NCBI RefSeq assembly: GCF_014199525.1
Contig: NZ_JACHNU010000001.1
Span: 1,342,182-1,406,181 of the forward strand
Length of the DNA stretch: 64,000 nt
Source: Conexibacter arvalis
Lineage (GTDB): Bacteria; Actinomycetota; Thermoleophilia; Solirubrobacterales; Solirubrobacteraceae
Direction: 5' to 3'
Made by a program: the position numbers and the translations under genes
Notes under the pieces: model-generated
What the model was told of the DNA's origin: nothing
What the model saw: the letters and a program-made list of their open reading frames with translations, nothing else
Database searches by the model: none
In this document: in pieces, positions 8,094 to 17,133 of the stretch
How the letters are laid out: every line of letters begins with the position of its first letter
Position numbering within the stretch: the stretch's first letter is position 1

Positions 8094-9605
8094 CTACTCG
8101 GCCGACGTCAGCCCCAGCACCGCGGGGATCGTCAGGAGCAGGATCTTCAGGTCGAACCAGAGGCTCCAGTTCTCGATGTAGTAGTTGTCCCACTCGACGC
8201 GGTCGGCGAGCGAGGTCTGGCCGCGCAGGCCCTGCACCTGAGCCCAGCCGGTCAGTCCGGACTTGACGCGGTGCCGGTCGCCGTAGCGGTAGACGTCCTG
8301 CTCGAAGGTGCGCGCGTAGCTCGTCCGCTCCGGGCGCGGGCCGACGAGCGACATGTCGCCCTTCAGCACGTTCAGCAGCTGCGGCAGCTCGTCGAGCGAG
8401 GTGCGGCGCAGGAACTCGCCGACGCGCGTGCGCCGGTCGTCGCCCTCGACGCCGCCCGGCGCCATCCCGGCGGCGGGGACGAACTCGGGGACGTTCTCGG
8501 CCACCCGCATCGAGCGGAACTTGAGCATGTCGAACTCGCGGTCGTCGAGGCCGACGCGCCGCTGGCGGTAGAGGATCGGGCCGGGCGAGCTGAGCCGGAC
8601 CGCGATCGCGAGCGCGAGCATCAGCGGGGAGATCACGAGCAGCCCGATCGCCGCGACGATCCGGTCTATCGCGTACTTGACGGAGAACTGCCAGCCCTTC
8701 GGGTCGATGATCGGCGCGCGCAGCAGCGGCAGGCCGCCAAGGTGCTCGATCTCGACGCGGCTGTTGACCTCCTCGAACAGGCGCGGCACGACCGTCACCT
8801 CGACGCCGAGCTTGCGGCAGCGCCGGATCATGCTCAGCAGGACCGCATGCGGCGCGGTCGAGAAGGTGACGACGACCTGCGAGACGTCGTATCTCGCGAC
8901 GACCTCCTCGAGGTCCCAGCTCGCGCCGAGGACCGGCAGGCCCTCGCCCTCCGCGTCCTGCTCGATCAGCGGGTCCTTGTCGAGGAAGCCGATCGGCCGC
9001 AGCCCCATCTCGGGTCTGTCGAGGAGGCGCTGCGCGACGAGATGGCCGACGCTGCCCGAGCCGATGACCAGCGTGTTCAGCCCGGTCATGCCGCGGCGCA
9101 GGGCGCGCTGGCGGTCGAGCGTGATGCCGAGCCGGCCGGCGCCGAGGAAGACGAGCGCGAAGGCCCACAGCCGCAGCGTCTGCTGCATCAGCTCGGGGTC
9201 GTCGTAGAGGAGCGAGCGGGCGAAGGTCAGGACCATCGCGGCGATCGACGTCGCCGCGAAGATCCGGGCGACCATGTCGACGGCCGCCTCGTGCAGTCGC
9301 GGCCGGTAGAAGCCGCGCACCTGCAGGATCACGATCGTCAGCAGCGCGTAGACGAGGCCCCAGACGACGTTGCGGACGGTCGTCGGCGCCGGCGCCGCGA
9401 TCACGGCGGTCGTCGACGCGAGCAGCAGCATCGCCGTGTCGGCGATCCGGTACGTGCGCGTGCGCTGCTGGCTGATCAGCTTGCGCCGCTGCGACGCAGC
9501 GGCGGAGGGGACCAGCTTCAGGTGCGCTTCGCGAAGGGTGTCGGCGAGAAGAGAAGACACGGGCCTGTGATGCTTCTCGGCAGGTCGATCCTGGAGGTTG
9601 AGCAT
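8094..9605 (-). CDS. Polyprenyl-phosphate sugar-1-phosphate transferase (WbaP/WcaJ type)
   Basis: 503 residues. This is the initiating enzyme that links the first sugar phosphate to undecaprenyl phosphate at the membrane. N-terminal half: about four hydrophobic segments, then a CoA-binding-like Rossmann region (VIGSGSVGHLVAQRLL). C-terminal half: one more membrane segment, then the bacterial sugar transferase domain with RRVGLDDREFDMLKFRSM, RRTSLDELPQLLNVLKGDMSLVGPRP and VKSGLTGWAQV. These are the diagnostic motifs of the family. It is the start point for the locus. Upstream on its strand lie a perfect palindrome (9678-9691) and a 7-bp hairpin (9634-9650). Confidence 0.92.
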   Translation of the reverse strand: MLNLQDRPAEKHHRPVSSLLADTLREAHLKLVPSAAASQRRKLISQQRTRTYRIADTAMLLLASTTAVIAAPAPTTVRNVVWGLVYALLTIVILQVRGFYRPRLHEAAVDMVARIFAATSIAAMVLTFARSLLYDDPELMQQTLRLWAFALVFLGAGRLGITLDRQRALRRGMTGLNTLVIGSGSVGHLVAQRLLDRPEMGLRPIGFLDKDPLIEQDAEGEGLPVLGASWDLEEVVARYDVSQVVVTFSTAPHAVLLSMIRRCRKLGVEVTVVPRLFEEVNSRVEIEHLGGLPLLRAPIIDPKGWQFSVKYAIDRIVAAIGLLVISPLMLALAIAVRLSSPGPILYRQRRVGLDDREFDMLKFRSMRVAENVPEFVPAAGMAPGGVEGDDRRTRVGEFLRRTSLDELPQLLNVLKGDMSLVGPRPERTSYARTFEQDVYRYGDRHRVKSGLTGWAQVQGLRGQTSLADRVEWDNYYIENWSLWFDLKILLLTIPAVLGLTSAE

Positions 9606-9633
9606 TTCGCCGGGCGAATCGCCCTCGAACGCG

Positions 9634-9691
9634 CCGAGCGGGACGCTCGGTGCGGATGAGGGCAGCAGTCACCGAGCCCGTCTCGAGACGG
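9634..9691 (-). promoter_or_regulatory. Palindrome and hairpin upstream of the sugar phosphotransferase gene
   Basis: A perfect 14-bp palindrome CCGTCTCGAGACGG lies at 9678-9691, and a hairpin with stem CCGAGCG/CGCTCGG and a 3-nt loop lies at 9634-9650. Both fall in the 122-bp gap between the phosphotransferase start and the end of the LPXTG gene. The palindrome could be an operator and the hairpin part of the leader, or together they could end the upstream LPXTG transcript. The sequence alone does not decide. Confidence 0.35.
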
Positions 9692-9727
9692 ACCCGGTGC
9701 TATGCCGGTGCGTCCTTCGGCGTTGGG

Positions 9728-10063
9728 CTAGCTGAGCGGCCGCGCGAAGCGCCGCAGGCCCACGCCGACGCCGACGAGCACGATGCCGCCGACGGCAAGC
9801 AGGCCGAGGTCGAGGCCGGTGAACGGAAGCGAGCCGCTCTCCGACGCGACCTGCACCTGAGCGGCCGGGGCGGGCGCCGAGACGGGGACGTTGCCGCCGC
9901 CGTTGCCACCGCCGCCGTTGCCGCCACCGCCGTTGTTGACCGTGCCGAGAATGCCGCCACCGTTGCCGCCGTATGCGTCACCGACGGCGCTCTGTCCATA
10001 AGCGGGCGCCCCCGAGAAGCAAGCAACTGCGACCACAGCCAAAAGCAAGGCGAGTCGCTTCAT
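9728..10063 (-). CDS. Very short LPXTG-anchored, glycine-rich surface protein
   Basis: 111 residues from ATG 10063, which has AAGGA about ten bases upstream. It has a signal peptide (MKRLALLLAVVAVA... ending near AYGQ), a ~40-residue Gly/Asn-rich linker of NGGGG repeats, a short Val/Ala/Gln segment, then LPFTG, a ~20-residue hydrophobic helix and a positive tail. That is a complete sortase sorting signal. The mature protein would be only about 60 residues of flexible linker attached to peptidoglycan. No sortase gene is in the window. It lies inside the polysaccharide locus, so it may be a wall spacer or surface coat component; the function is not known. Confidence 0.75.
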   Translation of the reverse strand: MKRLALLLAVVAVACFSGAPAYGQSAVGDAYGGNGGGILGTVNNGGGGNGGGGNGGGNVPVSAPAPAAQVQVASESGSLPFTGLDLGLLAVGGIVLVGVGVGLRRFARPLS

Positions 10064-10113
10064 CGAACCAATCCTTCCCATCCTTGTACTGGCCGGCTCG
10101 AAACGCCCCGAAA

Positions 10114-10163
10114 GCGCCTCAAACCTGATTATCACGAGCAATAGTGGCGAATTGCGCCTCAAA
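10114..10163 (-). promoter_or_regulatory. 10-bp direct repeat flanking a -10 element upstream of the LPXTG gene
   Basis: The sequence GCGCCTCAAA (plus strand) occurs at 10114-10123 and again at 10154-10163, exactly 40 bp apart, in a stretch distinctly less GC-rich than its surroundings. Between them, on the gene's strand, is GATAAT (10133 to 10128), a good -10 hexamer. One repeat would lie near -38 and the other over the start point, a layout that suits a dimeric regulator. Confidence 0.4.
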
Positions 10164-10242
10164 GTAGCATCAACAGGCCGGACCCACAACCGGCGTGCGG
10201 TCGCTCATACCTGGCGCCTACGCGGTTTCGGCGCTGTTCGCG

Positions 10243-12426
10243 TCAGCCGGTCAGCTCGTCGACGTGCTCGCGCAGGCGGGCGAACGCCGTCGCCGCAGAC
10301 AGCGGTCTGCGGCCGTCGACACGGCGCAGCGCCTCCCGCACGAGCGGGTCGTGGGGGCTCAGGCGGCGGGCCTCGACGTAGTCGGCGCGAGCCGCCGCGG
10401 CATCGCCGAGCGCCGACTCGGCGAGGCCCCGTCCGAAGTGGCCGAACCAGTCGTCGGGATCGCGCTCGATCGCGCGGTCGAAGCGCAGCCTGGCGAGCTC
10501 GGGGCCGTTCAGCTCGAGCGCGATCACGCCGGCGGTCAGGTCGGCTCTGGCGCTCAGCGGGTTGAGGTCGGCGGCGCGGTTGAGGCGGCTCAGCGCGCCG
10601 GCCGGGTCCTCGTGCCAGCTCTGCGCCGCCGCGATCGTGTCGCGCTCGGCGAGCCACGGCAGCGCGAGCGCCAACGCGGCGAGCAGCCCCACCCCGCCGG
10701 CTGCCACCGCCAGCAGCGGCCGCCAGCTCTGGCGCGCGGCCGCGGCCGGTCTCGCGCCCGGAGCGGGTGGCACCGCGGCGCCCTCCGCGGCCGGAGGAGC
10801 GCCGGCGGGAGAGGCCTCCGACGGGGGCCCGACGGGGGAGGTCTCCGACGGGCGCGTCCCGCCGGCGACCACGGACGCGCGGGCCGGGGCGGGGCCGCGC
10901 GAGAGCGCGGTCGCGAGGCCGGCGAAGGCGAACGCCGACCCGCTCAGCGCGGGGACCTCCCAGAACCAGTCGATCGAGCCGTGCACGAACCAGACGACGA
11001 GCGGCAGCAGCGCGATCGCGGCGAGCGCCTGCGCGAGCGGGGAGGGGGACGCGACCGGCGATCGGCCGCGGCCGCCGCGTCCCCGCAGCGCCGCCGCGAC
11101 GACGGCGGCGAGGAAGGCGGCGATCAGCAGGAAGCCGACGGCGCCGGTGTGCGCGAGCAGGCGCAGCTGGAGGCTGTGGGTCCAGCGCGGCTGCTCGGTG
11201 CTGTCGCGCTCGCGCAGGTAGTAGTCGCCCCAGTTGTCCTGGCCGAGGCCGCCGATCGGACGGTCGGCGAAGGCGCTCAGCGAGACCTTCCAGAAGTCGG
11301 GCCGGTTGCTGCCGACCGAGCCGAAGCGCGACGAGCCGACCTCGGCCTGCTCGTAGCCCTGCGACCGATCCCAGTAGTCGGCGATCTTGCGGTCCGGGCG
11401 GCCGTCGGTGGCGGCGAAGCCGACGACGACGCCGCCGACCAGCGCAAGCGCCGTCAGCGCCGCGGCGGCCCTCCCCGCGCGCCGGGAGACCTGCGCCGGG
11501 ACCGCGACGCGACGGTCGAGCAGCGCCAGGCCGACGCCGACGGCGAGCGCGACGGCGACGAGCGGGAGCGCGACGCTCCCGGCGTGGGCGGCGGCGTCGA
11601 TCAGCGCCTGCCTCGCCGCCTCCGGCGACTCGAGGCCGGCCTCGTCCCGGCGCTCGAAGACGTCGAGCAGCGGGCGCAGCGCGGCGGCGCCGAGCACGGC
11701 GACCGGCAGCGTCCAGAGCGCCAGCCGCAGCCGTCCCGGGATCAGCGCGACGGCGACGGCGAGCACGATCGGCAGCGCGAACAGCCAGCCGCGGCTCTCG
11801 GCGAGGACCGAGACGAACAGCCCCGCGGTCGCGCCGGCCAGCAGCAGTCCGCGGACGACGGCCGGCAGCTCGCGGCGGGCGGCCAGCGCGATCGAGAGCG
11901 TCGTCCCGACGAAGAAGGCGGCGGCGGTCGCGTTGACGTAGCCGAGCGGCGTCTCCAGGCGGCCGCCGTTGAACATCGACGGGACCGCGTCGGCCGAGCC
12001 GAGCCGCGCCAGCAGGACGACGGCGATCACACCGAGCGCGAGCGCGAAGACGGTCAGCGCGGCGAGCGCCGTCCACTCGCGCCACGGCAGCAGCGCGAAC
12101 AGCGCGAACGCCAGCAGGTAGAGGAGCGTGCGGTTGCTGCCGTCGAGCGCGTCGCCCGGCGACGCCGACCACGCGATCGAGAGGTACGACCAGGCGGTGT
12201 AGGCGGTCAGGGCGCCGAGCGCGATCGCTCCCGCGCGCGTCAGCCGCAGCCGGTCGAAGCCGATGCCGACGACGGTCGCGGCCAGCAGGCCGAGCACGAC
12301 GAGCGACGACGGGCCCCAGGTCGTCAGCAGGTAGCCGCCCTCGTCGGCGGTCCACCAGACGAGCAACGCGACCGCCGCCAGGGCGGGCACGAGCACGATC
12401 CCACCCTCTCGGAGGCGCTCCGGCAC
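10243..12426 (-). CDS. O-antigen-ligase-like membrane protein with C-terminal TPR domain
   Basis: 727 residues from GTG 12426. The first ~510 residues contain about twelve membrane segments, with a large extracytoplasmic loop (DFWKVSLSAFADRPIGGLGQDNWGDYYLRER...H S L) that corresponds to the Wzy_C loop. A Pro/Ala-rich linker (~residues 515-560), another hydrophobic segment, and then three tetratricopeptide-like helix pairs (AxALxRLNRAADLNP, ARLRFDRAIERDPDDWFG, ARADYVEARRLSPHDP) follow. Probably a second polymerase/ligase of the locus. TATGCT (12438 to 12433) places the predicted transcription start exactly on the GTG, so it should be leaderless. Confidence 0.78.
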   Translation of the reverse strand: MPERLREGGIVLVPALAAVALLVWWTADEGGYLLTTWGPSSLVVLGLLAATVVGIGFDRLRLTRAGAIALGALTAYTAWSYLSIAWSASPGDALDGSNRTLLYLLAFALFALLPWREWTALAALTVFALALGVIAVVLLARLGSADAVPSMFNGGRLETPLGYVNATAAAFFVGTTLSIALAARRELPAVVRGLLLAGATAGLFVSVLAESRGWLFALPIVLAVAVALIPGRLRLALWTLPVAVLGAAALRPLLDVFERRDEAGLESPEAARQALIDAAAHAGSVALPLVAVALAVGVGLALLDRRVAVPAQVSRRAGRAAAALTALALVGGVVVGFAATDGRPDRKIADYWDRSQGYEQAEVGSSRFGSVGSNRPDFWKVSLSAFADRPIGGLGQDNWGDYYLRERDSTEQPRWTHSLQLRLLAHTGAVGFLLIAAFLAAVVAAALRGRGGRGRSPVASPSPLAQALAAIALLPLVVWFVHGSIDWFWEVPALSGSAFAFAGLATALSRGPAPARASVVAGGTRPSETSPVGPPSEASPAGAPPAAEGAAVPPAPGARPAAAARQSWRPLLAVAAGGVGLLAALALALPWLAERDTIAAAQSWHEDPAGALSRLNRAADLNPLSARADLTAGVIALELNGPELARLRFDRAIERDPDDWFGHFGRGLAESALGDAAAARADYVEARRLSPHDPLVREALRRVDGRRPLSAATAFARLREHVDELTG

Positions 12427-12491
12427 GGCGCAAGCATACGGCGAGGGGCGGCCCCTTCCGCGCCGTACCCGTGGGTAGACTGAGACGTCCC

Positions 12492-14696
12492 GTGTCCGCC
12501 GGCCCCTCGCTCTACCGTCGCCACCGTCCGCGCACCTTCGCCGACGTGGTGGGACAGACCCACGTCGTCCGCACGCTGCGCAACGCGGTCGAGCGTGACA
12601 AGGTCCACCACGCGTACCTGTTCGTCGGCACGCGCGGGACCGGCAAGACCTCGATGGCGAAGATCCTCGCCGCCTGCCTCAACTGCGAGCAGGGCCCGAC
12701 GACCTCGCCTTGCGGCGTCTGCGAGTCGTGCGTCTCGATCGCGAACGCGACCTCGCTCGACGTGATCGAGATGGATGCGGCGTCGAACAACTCCGTCGAC
12801 GACATCCGCGAGCTGCGCGACAAGGTCGCCTACGCGCCGGTCTCCGGGCGCAGCAAGGTCTACATCCTGGACGAGGCGCACATGCTCTCGTCGGCGGCCT
12901 GGAACGCCTTCCTGAAGACGCTCGAGGAGCCGCCGCCGCACACGATCTTCGTGCTCGCGACGACCGAGGCCAACAAGGTCCTGCCGACGGTCGTCGACCG
13001 CTGCCACCGCTTCGACTTCACGCGCCCGAACGTCGAGGAGATCGCCGGCGTCCTGCGCCGCGTCGCGGACAAGGAGGGGATCGAGATCCCCGACCAGGCG
13101 CTCGCGCTCGTCGCCCGCCACGCGACCGGCTCGTTCCGCGACGCGCTCGGCACGCTCGAGCAGCTGACGACCTACGGCGGCGCGACCGCCGACGGCCGCC
13201 CGGAGATCACGGTCGAGGACGTGCTCGCCGTGCTCGGCGTCGCCGACGCGGAGGCGCTCTTCGGCGCCGTCGACGCGGTCGCCGCGCACGATGCGCGCGC
13301 GGCGCTGCTGGCGGTGGCGCGGCTGGTCGACTCCGGCCGCGACGCCGGCGGGCTGGTGCGCGAGCTGGAGGCGCATGCGCGCGAGCTGCTCGCCGTCCAG
13401 GTGCTCGGCGAGGTGCCCGCGGAGCTGCGGCTGACGCCCGAGCGCGACGAGCGGCTGGCGGCGCAGGCGGCGCAGCTCGGCCGCCAGGACGTCGTGCGCC
13501 TGCTCGACCTGCTCTCCGACGCGCTCGACGCGCTCGCCAACGGCGCGCAGGCGCGGATCCAGCTGGAGCTTGCGCTGGTGAAGGCGGCGGCCCCCGAGAT
13601 CGACCCCTCCACGCGCGCCCTGCTCGCCCGCATCGACCGCCTCGAGCAGCAGCTCGCCGCCGGCCGCCCGGCCGCGGCTCCGGCCCAGCCGGCCGCCCCG
13701 GCCCAGCCGGCCGCGCCGCAGCCGCACGCCGCCGCGCCCGCGCAGTCCGCCGCCCCCGCCCAGCCGGCCGCGCCGCAGCCGCACGCCGCCGCGCCCGCGC
13801 AGCCGGCCGCCCCGGCCCAGCCGGCCGCGCCGCAGCCGCACGCCGCCGCGCCCGCGTCGCAGTCGCCTGCCGCCGCGCCCGCGCAGCCCGCACCGCCGCA
13901 GGCGGCGCACGAGCCGTCTGCGCCCGCTGCTGCGCCGCCCGTCCAGGAGACGTCGCCGTCGGGCGACGTCGGCGGGCCGCCGCCGGCGACCGCCGCCGCC
14001 CGCCCCGTCGAGCCGATCGCGCCGCCGCCCGCGCCGGCCGCGAACGGGCTGCCGGCGCCGACGACCGCCGCGGCCGTCGCCCAGCACGCGCCGCAGGGCG
14101 CGCAGGCCGTCGCCGAGCCGCCCGCCGTCGCTCCGGCGCCTTCCGCGTTCGAGCAGCCCGCGGCCGCCGCTCCGATGCCGGCCGCCGTCGAGCCGCCGGC
14201 GCCGCCCGCGCCGGCGGTCGAGCAGCCGGCCGTGCCCGCGCCGCCGCCCGCCGTCGAGCCCGCGCCGCCGGCGCCCGAGCCGGCGTTCGCGCCGGCCGGC
14301 GGCACGCTCGACGCGCAGGGGCTGCGCGAGCTGTGGCCGGCCGTCATAGACGCGGTTCGCTCCGAGAACGCGATGCTCGCCGCCGCGCTCGGCGAGGCGC
14401 GTCCGGTCGACGCGACCGCGACCGAGGCCGTCCTCGCCTTCCCGCCGAGCGCCGCCTTCTTCAAGCGCAAGGCCGAGGGCGAGGAGTGCAGGCGGCTGGT
14501 CGCGCAGGCGCTGCGCGAGCTCGGCGGCGTCGCGCTGAAGCCGGTCTACGAGCTGCGCGAGGTCGTCGCCGAGGAGCCGGCGGCCTCCGGCGCGGCGCCG
14601 GTCGCGCTGACCGACGAGGAACTGGTCTCCCGCTTCGTGGCAGAGTTCGACGCCGAGGAGCTGATCGACGAAGACGACGAGGAAGGCGGCGCCTGA
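12492..14696 (+). CDS. dnaX: DNA polymerase III subunits gamma/tau
   Basis: 734 residues. Clamp-loader ATPase: [17 protein letters not shown] opening, Walker [10 protein letters not shown], four zinc-binding cysteines (CLNCEQ...CGVCESC), Walker B-like ILDEAHML, sensor-1 region [17 protein letters not shown]. Residues ~390-605 are a long Ala/Pro/Gln linker built partly from repeats, followed by a conserved C-terminal tau-like domain ([23 protein letters not shown]...). I chose GTG 12492 rather than GTG 12471 because TAGACT (12476-12481) is a -10 element 10 nt before it. The stop overlaps ybaB (TGATG), giving the common dnaX-ybaB-recR operon. Confidence 0.95.
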   Translation: MSAGPSLYRRHRPRTFADVVGQTHVVRTLRNAVERDKVHHAYLFVGTRGTGKTSMAKILAACLNCEQGPTTSPCGVCESCVSIANATSLDVIEMDAASNNSVDDIRELRDKVAYAPVSGRSKVYILDEAHMLSSAAWNAFLKTLEEPPPHTIFVLATTEANKVLPTVVDRCHRFDFTRPNVEEIAGVLRRVADKEGIEIPDQALALVARHATGSFRDALGTLEQLTTYGGATADGRPEITVEDVLAVLGVADAEALFGAVDAVAAHDARAALLAVARLVDSGRDAGGLVRELEAHARELLAVQVLGEVPAELRLTPERDERLAAQAAQLGRQDVVRLLDLLSDALDALANGAQARIQLELALVKAAAPEIDPSTRALLARIDRLEQQLAAGRPAAAPAQPAAPAQPAAPQPHAAAPAQSAAPAQPAAPQPHAAAPAQPAAPAQPAAPQPHAAAPASQSPAAAPAQPAPPQAAHEPSAPAAAPPVQETSPSGDVGGPPPATAAARPVEPIAPPPAPAANGLPAPTTAAAVAQHAPQGAQAVAEPPAVAPAPSAFEQPAAAAPMPAAVEPPAPPAPAVEQPAVPAPPPAVEPAPPAPEPAFAPAGGTLDAQGLRELWPAVIDAVRSENAMLAAALGEARPVDATATEAVLAFPPSAAFFKRKAEGEECRRLVAQALRELGGVALKPVYELREVVAEEPAASGAAPVALTDEELVSRFVAEFDAEELIDEDDEEGGA
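13710..13855 (+). repeat. 57-bp tandem repeat in the dnaX linker
   Basis: Two full copies and one partial copy of a 57-bp unit starting at 13710, 13767 and 13824, encoding [19 protein letters not shown]. The copies are nearly identical at DNA level, including third positions, which points to recent expansion. The repeat is in frame and lengthens the disordered linker between the ATPase and the C-terminal domain. Confidence 0.8.
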
Positions 14697-15037
14697 TGCC
14701 CCAGCCGAACATGCAGAAGATGCTCAAGCAGGTCCAGAGAATGCAGGCCGACATGATGGCCGCGCAGGAGAGACTCAAGGACGAGGTCGTCGAGGCGACC
14801 GCGGGCGGCGGCATGGTGACGGTGAAGATCAGCGGCGACCTCGACGTCAAGTCGATCACGATCGATCCCGAGGCGGTCGACCCCGAGGACGTCGACATGC
14901 TGCAGGACACGATCCTCGTCGCCGTCAACGAGGCGATCCGCAGCGCCCAGGAGATGGCCGAGAGAAGACTCGGCAGCGTCACCGGCGGCCTCGGCGGCCC
15001 GGGCGGCCTCGGCGGCCTGGGGCTCCCCGGCTTCTAG
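14696..15037 (+). CDS. ybaB: YbaB/EbfC family nucleoid-associated protein
   Basis: 113 residues. Two-helix, three-strand fold of the family is recognisable: the N-terminal helix [22 protein letters not shown], the strand core [28 protein letters not shown], and the C-terminal helix [23 protein letters not shown] Gly/Leu-rich tail follows. The family binds DNA as a dimer and is almost always encoded between dnaX and recR, as here. The ATG overlaps the dnaX stop by one base. Confidence 0.95.
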   Translation: MPQPNMQKMLKQVQRMQADMMAAQERLKDEVVEATAGGGMVTVKISGDLDVKSITIDPEAVDPEDVDMLQDTILVAVNEAIRSAQEMAERRLGSVTGGLGGPGGLGGLGLPGF

Positions 15038-15073
15038 GCGAGCACCGACGACCGGAGCGAGCGCGCACCGCCG

Positions 15074-15700
15074 ATGTCCACCTTCGCGCCACCCGTCCAG
15101 CGGCTGATCACCGAGCTCGGCAAGCTGCCGGGCATCGGCGGGCGCACGGCGCAGCGGCTCGCCTTCCACCTGCTGCGCGCCTCCGAGGAGGACGCGCTCG
15201 CGCTCGCCGACGCGATCCGCGAGGTGAAGTCGCGGATCGGGCTGTGCGAGGTCTGCTTCAACCTCGCCGACGGCCCCCGCTGCCGGATCTGCTCCGACGA
15301 GCGCCGCGACGCCGCCGTCGTCTGCGTCGTCGAGGAGCCCTCCGACATCATCCCGATCGAGCGCACCCACGAGTTCCACGGCCGCTACCACGTCCTCGGC
15401 GGCGCGCTGTCGCCGATCGACGGGGTCGACCCCGAGGATCTGCGGATCGCCGAGCTGTACCGACGCGTCACCGGCGAGCCGGAGGAGGGACGCGATCCGA
15501 TCCGCGAGGTCGTGCTCGCGACCAACCCGACGACGACCGGCGAGGCGACCGCGCTCCACATCGCCGAGCAGCTGCGCGAGAAGGCTCCGCAGGTGACCGT
15601 CACGCGCCTGGCGAGCGGCCTGCCGGTCGGCGCCGACCTGGAGTACGCCGACGAGCTGACGCTCGGCCGTGCGCTTGCAGGCCGCCGCGCGCTGTCGTAG
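15074..15700 (+). CDS. recR: Recombination mediator protein RecR
   Basis: 208 residues, the usual length. Order of parts: N-terminal HhH region ([20 protein letters not shown]), a four-Cys zinc finger (CEVCFNL...CRIC), a Toprim domain ([29 protein letters not shown]) and the C-terminal hook ([23 protein letters not shown]). It works with RecF/RecO in loading RecA at gaps. It sits 36 bp after ybaB and is probably co-transcribed with dnaX. Confidence 0.96.
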   Translation: MSTFAPPVQRLITELGKLPGIGGRTAQRLAFHLLRASEEDALALADAIREVKSRIGLCEVCFNLADGPRCRICSDERRDAAVVCVVEEPSDIIPIERTHEFHGRYHVLGGALSPIDGVDPEDLRIAELYRRVTGEPEEGRDPIREVVLATNPTTTGEATALHIAEQLREKAPQVTVTRLASGLPVGADLEYADELTLGRALAGRRALS

Positions 15701-15717
15701 CCGGTTACCCTAGACCC

Positions 15718-16983
15718 GTGTCAGGAACCGTGGTCATGAAGTTCGGCGGGACCTCCGTCGCCGACGCCGAACGGCTCAAGCGCGCCGCGCGGCGGATCGT
15801 CGCCGCGCGCGAGGAGGGCAACAACGTCGTCGCCGTGCTGTCGGCGCGCGGGAAGACGACCGACGAGCTGGTCGGCCTCGCCGCCGAGATGTCGGACAAT
15901 CCCGACCCGCGCGAGATGGACATGCTGCTGTCGACGGGCGAGCGGATCTCGTGCGCGCTGTGCGCGATGGCGATCAACGACCTCGGCCACAGGGCGATCT
16001 CGCTGACCGGCTCGCAGGCCGGCATCGTGACCGACACCTCCCACACGAAGGCGCGGATCCTCGACGTGAGGGCCGAGCGCATCAAGACCGCGCTCGACGA
16101 GGGCCTGATCGTGCTCGTCGCCGGCTTCCAGGGCGTCTCGACCGCCCAGGACGTGACGACGCTCGGCCGCGGCGGCTCCGACACGACCGCGGTCGCGCTC
16201 GCCGCCGCCGTCGGCGCCGACGTCTGCGAGATCTACACCGACGTGCCCGGCGTCTTCAGCGCCGACCCGCGGATCGTCTCCGACGCGCGGAAGCTCGACG
16301 TCGTCTCGTTCGAGGAGATGCTGGAGATGGCCTCCTCGGGCGCGAAGGTCCTCCAGCTGCGGTCGGTCGAGTACGCGCGCAACCACGGCGTCCGCATCCA
16401 CTGCCGGTCGAGCTTCGACGACTCCACCGGTACCTTTGTCGTCGGAGAGCAGGAGACCATGGAGCACCCCCTCATCACCGCCGTCGCCCACTCGACAGAC
16501 GAGGCCCGTCTGTCGCTCGTCGGCGTCCCGGACGAGCCGGGCGCCGCCGCCAAGATCTTCTCCGCGCTGGCCGACGCCAACTGCAACGTCGACATGATCA
16601 TCCAGAACGAGCCGCTCGAGGAGGGCCGCAAGGCCGAGGTCTCGTTCACCGTCCCGCGCGGCGACCTGCGCGCCGCCCAGGAGGCGCTGCAGCCGATCGC
16701 CGCCGAGCTCGGCGTCGAGTCGATCGACGCCGTCCCGGAGATGGGCAAGGTCTCGATCATCGGCGCCGGCATGAAGTCCCATCCCGGCGTCGCCGCGAAG
16801 GTCTTCCAGGTGCTCGCCGAGGAGCGGATCAACATCGAGATGATCTCGACCTCGCCGATCAAGATCTCGTGCGTGATCGCCGCCGGCCAGGTGCCGACCG
16901 CCGTCAGGGCGCTGCACGGCGCCTTCGAGCTCGGCGCCGACGGCATCGTCGCCGAGGCTCCGATCGGGGAGCAGGCGCGATGA
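15718..16983 (+). CDS. lysC: Aspartate kinase
   Basis: 421 residues. First enzyme of the lysine/threonine/methionine and diaminopimelate pathway. Kinase domain: KFGGTS at residues 8-13, the STGERIS substrate loop, and GRGGSDTTA. Two C-terminal ACT domains (start ~residues 260 and 340) would bind lysine/threonine for feedback control. GTG 15718 lies 6 nt after TACCCT (15706-15711), so transcription should begin on the start codon itself. An internal in-frame ATG (16459) could yield a separate ACT-only beta subunit. The TGA overlaps the first of two small ORFs in the downstream repeat. Confidence 0.95.
   Translation: MSGTVVMKFGGTSVADAERLKRAARRIVAAREEGNNVVAVLSARGKTTDELVGLAAEMSDNPDPREMDMLLSTGERISCALCAMAINDLGHRAISLTGSQAGIVTDTSHTKARILDVRAERIKTALDEGLIVLVAGFQGVSTAQDVTTLGRGGSDTTAVALAAAVGADVCEIYTDVPGVFSADPRIVSDARKLDVVSFEEMLEMASSGAKVLQLRSVEYARNHGVRIHCRSSFDDSTGTFVVGEQETMEHPLITAVAHSTDEARLSLVGVPDEPGAAAKIFSALADANCNVDMIIQNEPLEEGRKAEVSFTVPRGDLRAAQEALQPIAAELGVESIDAVPEMGKVSIIGAGMKSHPGVAAKVFQVLAEERINIEMISTSPIKISCVIAAGQVPTAVRALHGAFELGADGIVAEAPIGEQAR
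16444..16461 (+). promoter_or_regulatory. Possible internal translation start for an aspartokinase beta subunit
   Basis: In-frame ATG at 16459, preceded by GGAG at 16444-16447 and AGGAG at 16451-16455, just before the first ACT domain. The position matches the internal start that makes the small beta subunit in Corynebacterium and Bacillus aspartokinases. That parallel is known for those organisms; its use here is inference. Confidence 0.5.
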
Positions 16984-17040
16984 GCTGCGGCCTGCGGCCT
17001 TGCTCATCGCCGCGAGAACTCGCCTGCGGCTCCTTCTCGC
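16979..17040 (+). repeat. Double-hairpin element, copy A1 (lysC-asd)
   Basis: Hairpin 1: outer stem GATGAGC (16979-16985) with GCTCATC (17002-17008), inner stem GGCC/GGCC around triloop TGC. Spacer of 3 nt. Hairpin 2: outer stem GCGAGAA (17012-17018) with TTCTCGC (17034-17040), inner stem GCC/GGC around triloop TGC. Total 62 nt, the same size and plan as the copy before rsmA. It begins inside the lysC stop codon and is followed by GTGGAGG. It belongs to a 77-bp unit (16978-17054) that is tandemly duplicated. It also spans a 26-codon ORF starting at ATG 16980. Confidence 0.8.
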
Positions 17041-17055
17041 CTGTGGAGGTGACTC

Positions 17056-17117
17056 GATGAGCTGCGGCCTGCGGCCTTGCTCATCGCCGCGAGAACTCGC
17101 CTGCGGCTCCTTCTCGC
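17056..17117 (+). repeat. Double-hairpin element, copy A2 (lysC-asd)
   Basis: Exact second copy of A1, shifted by 77 bp (unit 17055-17131). The duplication also copies the GTGGAGG ribosome site and the CGATGAGCT at the join, so asd itself begins as if it were a third copy before diverging. The 26-codon ORF is repeated (ATG 17057, stop 17135-17137), overlapping the asd start. Because 77 is not a multiple of three, the three successive ATGs are in three different frames. Confidence 0.8.
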
Positions 17118-17133
17118 CTGTGGAGGTGACTCG

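Noticed and set aside
10195-12483. Very long frames antisense to real genes, for example opposite the 10.2-12.4 kb membrane protein and opposite lon
   Set aside because: High-GC DNA leaves antisense frames open. Their translations are Arg/Pro/Ala/Gly-rich without domains or sensible starts, while the opposite strand encodes recognisable proteins.
12471-12494. GTG 12471 as dnaX start
   Set aside because: It lies upstream of the apparent -10 element at 12476-12481 and adds non-conserved residues; GTG 12492 fits the leaderless pattern.
12492-14696. Programmed frameshift in dnaX
   Set aside because: No A-rich slippery heptamer is visible in this GC-rich gene, and I found no adjacent stop in the shifted frame with a stimulatory hairpin.
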